A stretch of 49,716 bases of DNA from a virus. The stretch is from positions 1 to 49,716 of the IMG/VR virus record IMGVR_UViG_3300025687_000066, one strand, 5' to 3'. Below the pieces are notes generated by a model. It saw only the letters and a list, made by a program, of their open reading frames with translations, was not told the origin of the DNA and did no database searches. A program made the translations under genes and the position numbers. Position 1 is the first letter of the stretch. Every line of letters begins with the position of its first letter. Positions 48,195 through 49,716 of the stretch are shown piece after piece.

Positions 48195-48279
48195 AAAGCT
48201 GTGGTGGTTCTTACGAAACTATATACAGATTCAGCGTTGCGGTTGGGACGGTAGATGTGCCCAAGAACACAAAAAGTAA
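48187..48279 (+). CDS. 30-residue basic microprotein
   Basis: Overlaps the previous stop by 8 bases. Tryptophan- and arginine-rich start (MFRKLWWFLRNYIQIQ), then RCGWDGRCAQEH with two cysteines and a histidine. It ends just before a promoter. Amphipathic and possibly membrane-bound; uncertain. Confidence 0.4.
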   Translation: MFRKLWWFLRNYIQIQRCGWDGRCAQEHKK

Positions 48280-48282
48280 TAG

Positions 48283-48311
48283 TTGACAACAACTCCACCG
48301 GCGGGTAAAGT
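48283..48311 (+). promoter_or_regulatory. Sigma70-type promoter
   Basis: TTGACA (48283-48288), 17-base spacer, TAAAGT (48306-48311). Perfect -35 and fair -10, about 43 bases before the ATG at 48354, with TAGGAGA in between. Of host-type, unlike the -35-less elements before virion genes. Confidence 0.6.
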
Positions 48312-48353
48312 AAATAATACAACCTAACAACGACGCACCATTAGGAGATAATC

Positions 48354-48893
48354 ATGCGTTACACCGTTACAATGCCTCACCCAATGCAAAAGGACAGAGG
48401 TATCCTTTTTAGGCGTATACCTAATCCAGATATACCTGCGGTCAAGTGGGAAGGTGAGAACAAACCTACTCTAGAACCCAATCAGGAGTTCAACAGGTAC
48501 ACAGGCAACATCATTACATACATGTACGAACCTGTTACAGTAAATGCCCTCCGGTATGCCGAGTTTGAGTCTGACGAAGACTTCACTGACGCTCGTTCAG
48601 CAATGGAGTCGTACATAAACCAATCGGGTGGAATGGACTTCATACTCGACACTCTTATTAATTTCCAAGTTGAGAAAAACAATCCGACCTATATGTTTAC
48701 GACAACTGTCGAAGTTACAGGTGAACTTGATATAACTACTCTTGGCTTGACCGATGAAGATGATATAGAATCTTACATCGAAAATAACCTGTATGTTGAG
48801 GCTAACGGTGTTGGGACTGAGTGGGGATTAGACTCTGAGGTTCAATACATTACTGTTGAAGAATCGGACGGTAACTCTACAAGGCTTCCGTAA
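48354..48893 (+). CDS. Unknown 179-residue early protein
   Basis: Own promoter and TAGGAGA site. Beta-rich N-terminal half (MRYTVTMPHPMQKDRGILFR, then TGNIITYMYEPVTVNALRYA), helix near 90-105 and an acidic C-terminal part (DEDDIESYIENNLYVEANGV). No family recognised. A promoter of its own suggests it is made early and in quantity. Confidence 0.6.
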   Translation: MRYTVTMPHPMQKDRGILFRRIPNPDIPAVKWEGENKPTLEPNQEFNRYTGNIITYMYEPVTVNALRYAEFESDEDFTDARSAMESYINQSGGMDFILDTLINFQVEKNNPTYMFTTTVEVTGELDITTLGLTDEDDIESYIENNLYVEANGVGTEWGLDSEVQYITVEESDGNSTRLP

Positions 48894-48921
48894 ATCCAGC
48901 CGTTGGGTTGTATTTCCTGTT

Positions 48922-48945
48922 TGCGGTCAGGGCATCAAAACCGCA
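48922..48945 (+). other. Weak hairpin between early genes
   Basis: TGCGGT (48922-48927) can pair with ACCGCA (48940-48945), loop of 12 bases and no T-run after it. May slow polymerase before the next promoter; not a clear terminator. Confidence 0.3.
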
Positions 48946-48946
48946 C

Positions 48947-48974
48947 TTGACTTTGTATCGTTTACTGCTATACT
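48947..48974 (+). promoter_or_regulatory. Strong sigma70-type promoter with extended -10
   Basis: TTGACT (48947-48952), 16-base spacer, TGCTATACT (TATACT at 48969-48974 with upstream TGC). It lies about 35 bases before the ATG at 49010, with TAGGAGA in between. The best host-type promoter in the window. Confidence 0.7.
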
Positions 48975-49009
48975 TTATTTCAGTAGTCAGTATTTCTTAG
49001 GAGACTCAA

Positions 49010-49411
49010 ATGCCTAACTGGTGTGAAAACGAAGTAAATATATACGGAACTAAAGAGCAATTACAAACCCTTGTAGATGAAGTCTTTACCGAAGTTCCTA
49101 CGCTTGGCGACGAGACTAAATTAGTTCTTGATTACAACAAGATTGTACCTGAGCCAGAAGATATTGGTGAGAACTGGTACAACTGGCGAAATATCAATTG
49201 GGGAGTCAAGTGGGATTTAGTTTCCGGCTCTCCCGAAAACAGTTCTGTTGAAATGAACTTAGATAGCGAGTATGGTAGTATTGACATGATGCTGTTTACT
49301 CCGTGGTCACCACCCGAACCTATTGTGGATGCACTACGAGAGCGGTATCCAGAAATTGAAATAGACTGGTTCTATAAAGAGCCGGGGATGCAAATGGCGG
49401 GATGGGTGTAA
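49010..49411 (+). CDS. DUF1281/YubB-like ferredoxin-fold protein
   Basis: 133 residues. Starts MPNWCENEVNIYGTKEQLQT, the hallmark of the plasmid and phage MPNWC family with a ferredoxin-like fold, and has LDYNKIVPEP, INWGVKWD and FTPWSPPEPIVDALRERYPE in the expected order. Function unknown in the family, often linked to mobile elements and host takeover. Driven by the strong promoter at 48947. Confidence 0.75.
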   Translation: MPNWCENEVNIYGTKEQLQTLVDEVFTEVPTLGDETKLVLDYNKIVPEPEDIGENWYNWRNINWGVKWDLVSGSPENSSVEMNLDSEYGSIDMMLFTPWSPPEPIVDALRERYPEIEIDWFYKEPGMQMAGWV

Positions 49412-49581
49412 TGGATTACGTAATTCAAACTGATATGCATGTAGATGAAAAGACTCAGCTTTACGGTGAGACGGGGCTGTATGAAGTATTTGACACTCTA
49501 AACAGAGAAGTGTATGATTGCTGTATGACACTTGAATCAGCAGAAAAACTAATAGATACACTGGCTTATATCCACCGATAG
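49411..49581 (+). CDS. 56-residue protein
   Basis: ATG overlaps the stop of the previous gene (TAATG). MDYVIQTDMHVDEKTQLYGE, then VYDCCMTLESAEKLIDTLAY: a small alpha/beta protein with a CC pair. Last recognisable gene in the window. No family recognised. Confidence 0.5.
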   Translation: MDYVIQTDMHVDEKTQLYGETGLYEVFDTLNREVYDCCMTLESAEKLIDTLAYIHR

Positions 49582-49716
49582 AGATTCTAAATAAATCGGG
49601 CGGGGGTTTATAAATAAAAGCCTAAATATAAACAACCACCAACACCAAAAACAACAACCATATAAACAACTAATAACCAAATAAGAAAAATAACTACCCA
49701 CACAACAACACCAGTT
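49582..49716 (+). other. Noncoding tail, almost free of G at the end
   Basis: After the last gene, GGGCGGGGG (49598-49606) is followed by an A/C-rich stretch from 49619 with only about 3 G residues in 98 bases. No gene, hairpin or promoter is evident. It could be an unstructured leader of genes beyond the window, a packaging-related end, or the edge of the assembled sequence. Confidence 0.6.

Noticed and set aside
48890-48960. A tRNA-like cloverleaf in the gap before 49010.
   Set aside because: Only one 6-base stem is present and no anticodon or acceptor stem can be built.
1-49716. Terminal direct repeats that would prove a complete circular or permuted genome.
   Set aside because: The first and last bases share only GCCTAAA (1-7 and 49620-49626); no useful terminal overlap was found by eye.

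Overview
The window looks like all, or nearly all, of the genome of a virulent long-tailed bacteriophage (Caudoviricetes; the tail genes fit a siphovirus-type non-contractile tail). It holds a complete packaging, head, neck and tail set plus a full replication and recombination set. I see no bacterial chromosomal genes, integrase, repressor, tRNA, rRNA, CRISPR array or insertion sequence. Shine-Dalgarno sites of AGGAG type and sigma70-like promoter hexamers argue against a Bacteroidetes host. The fibre genes and some small genes resemble, from memory, those of aquatic phages. An MSMEG_6728-like protein hints weakly at an actinobacterial host. The host is otherwise undetermined.

Layout: (1) 1-5.7 kb holds two tandem, diverged copies of a tail-fibre cassette: fibre with a shared C-terminal domain, glycine-rich adhesin, and a MAHFA-family protein. 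In the first copy the third gene has shrunk to a 20-codon relic. (2) 5.7-16.0 kb holds head-tail connector, tail terminator, tail tube, tail assembly chaperones joined by a -1 frameshift at an A-AAA-AAA site, a short tape measure, tail-tip genes and a 1245-residue tail-tip/fibre protein ending in a peptidase S74 chaperone domain. (3) 16.0-26.6 kb opens with an HTH/zinc protein and a small sigma-like factor. It then carries DnaB-like helicase, DnaG-like primase, SSB, family A DNA polymerase, a MazG-like protein, RecA-like recombinase, a Vsr/DUF559-like nuclease, a Cas4/RecB-like nuclease and a RuvC-like resolvase. (4) 26.6-41.9 kb holds small and large terminase, a class II ribonucleotide reductase, portal, a calcineurin-like phosphoesterase, a gp10-like neck protein, scaffold, major capsid protein, decoration-type proteins, an XkdF-like protease placed after the capsid gene, and a very basic DUF5872-like protein. 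(5) 41.9-42.5 kb holds membrane and cysteine-rich microproteins ending at a strong terminator. (6) 42.6-43.5 kb is the only minus-strand block: an HExxH metallopeptidase-like protein and an HNH endonuclease. (7) 43.5-49.6 kb is a run of small, tightly packed, often overlapping genes, probably early host-takeover genes, many with CxxC pairs. (8) The last 100 bases are almost free of G.

How it may work together: promoters with recognisable -35 and -10 boxes are seen in the small-gene region (near 48.3 and 48.95 kb). A different element, AGTATAATA without a -35 box, recurs in the gaps just upstream of virion genes. Because the phage encodes its own sigma-like factor, a plausible model is early transcription by host sigma factor followed by late transcription from the -10-only elements. 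No standard endolysin was recognised. The best lysis candidates are the HExxH protein and several one- or two-helix membrane proteins, but all are unproven.
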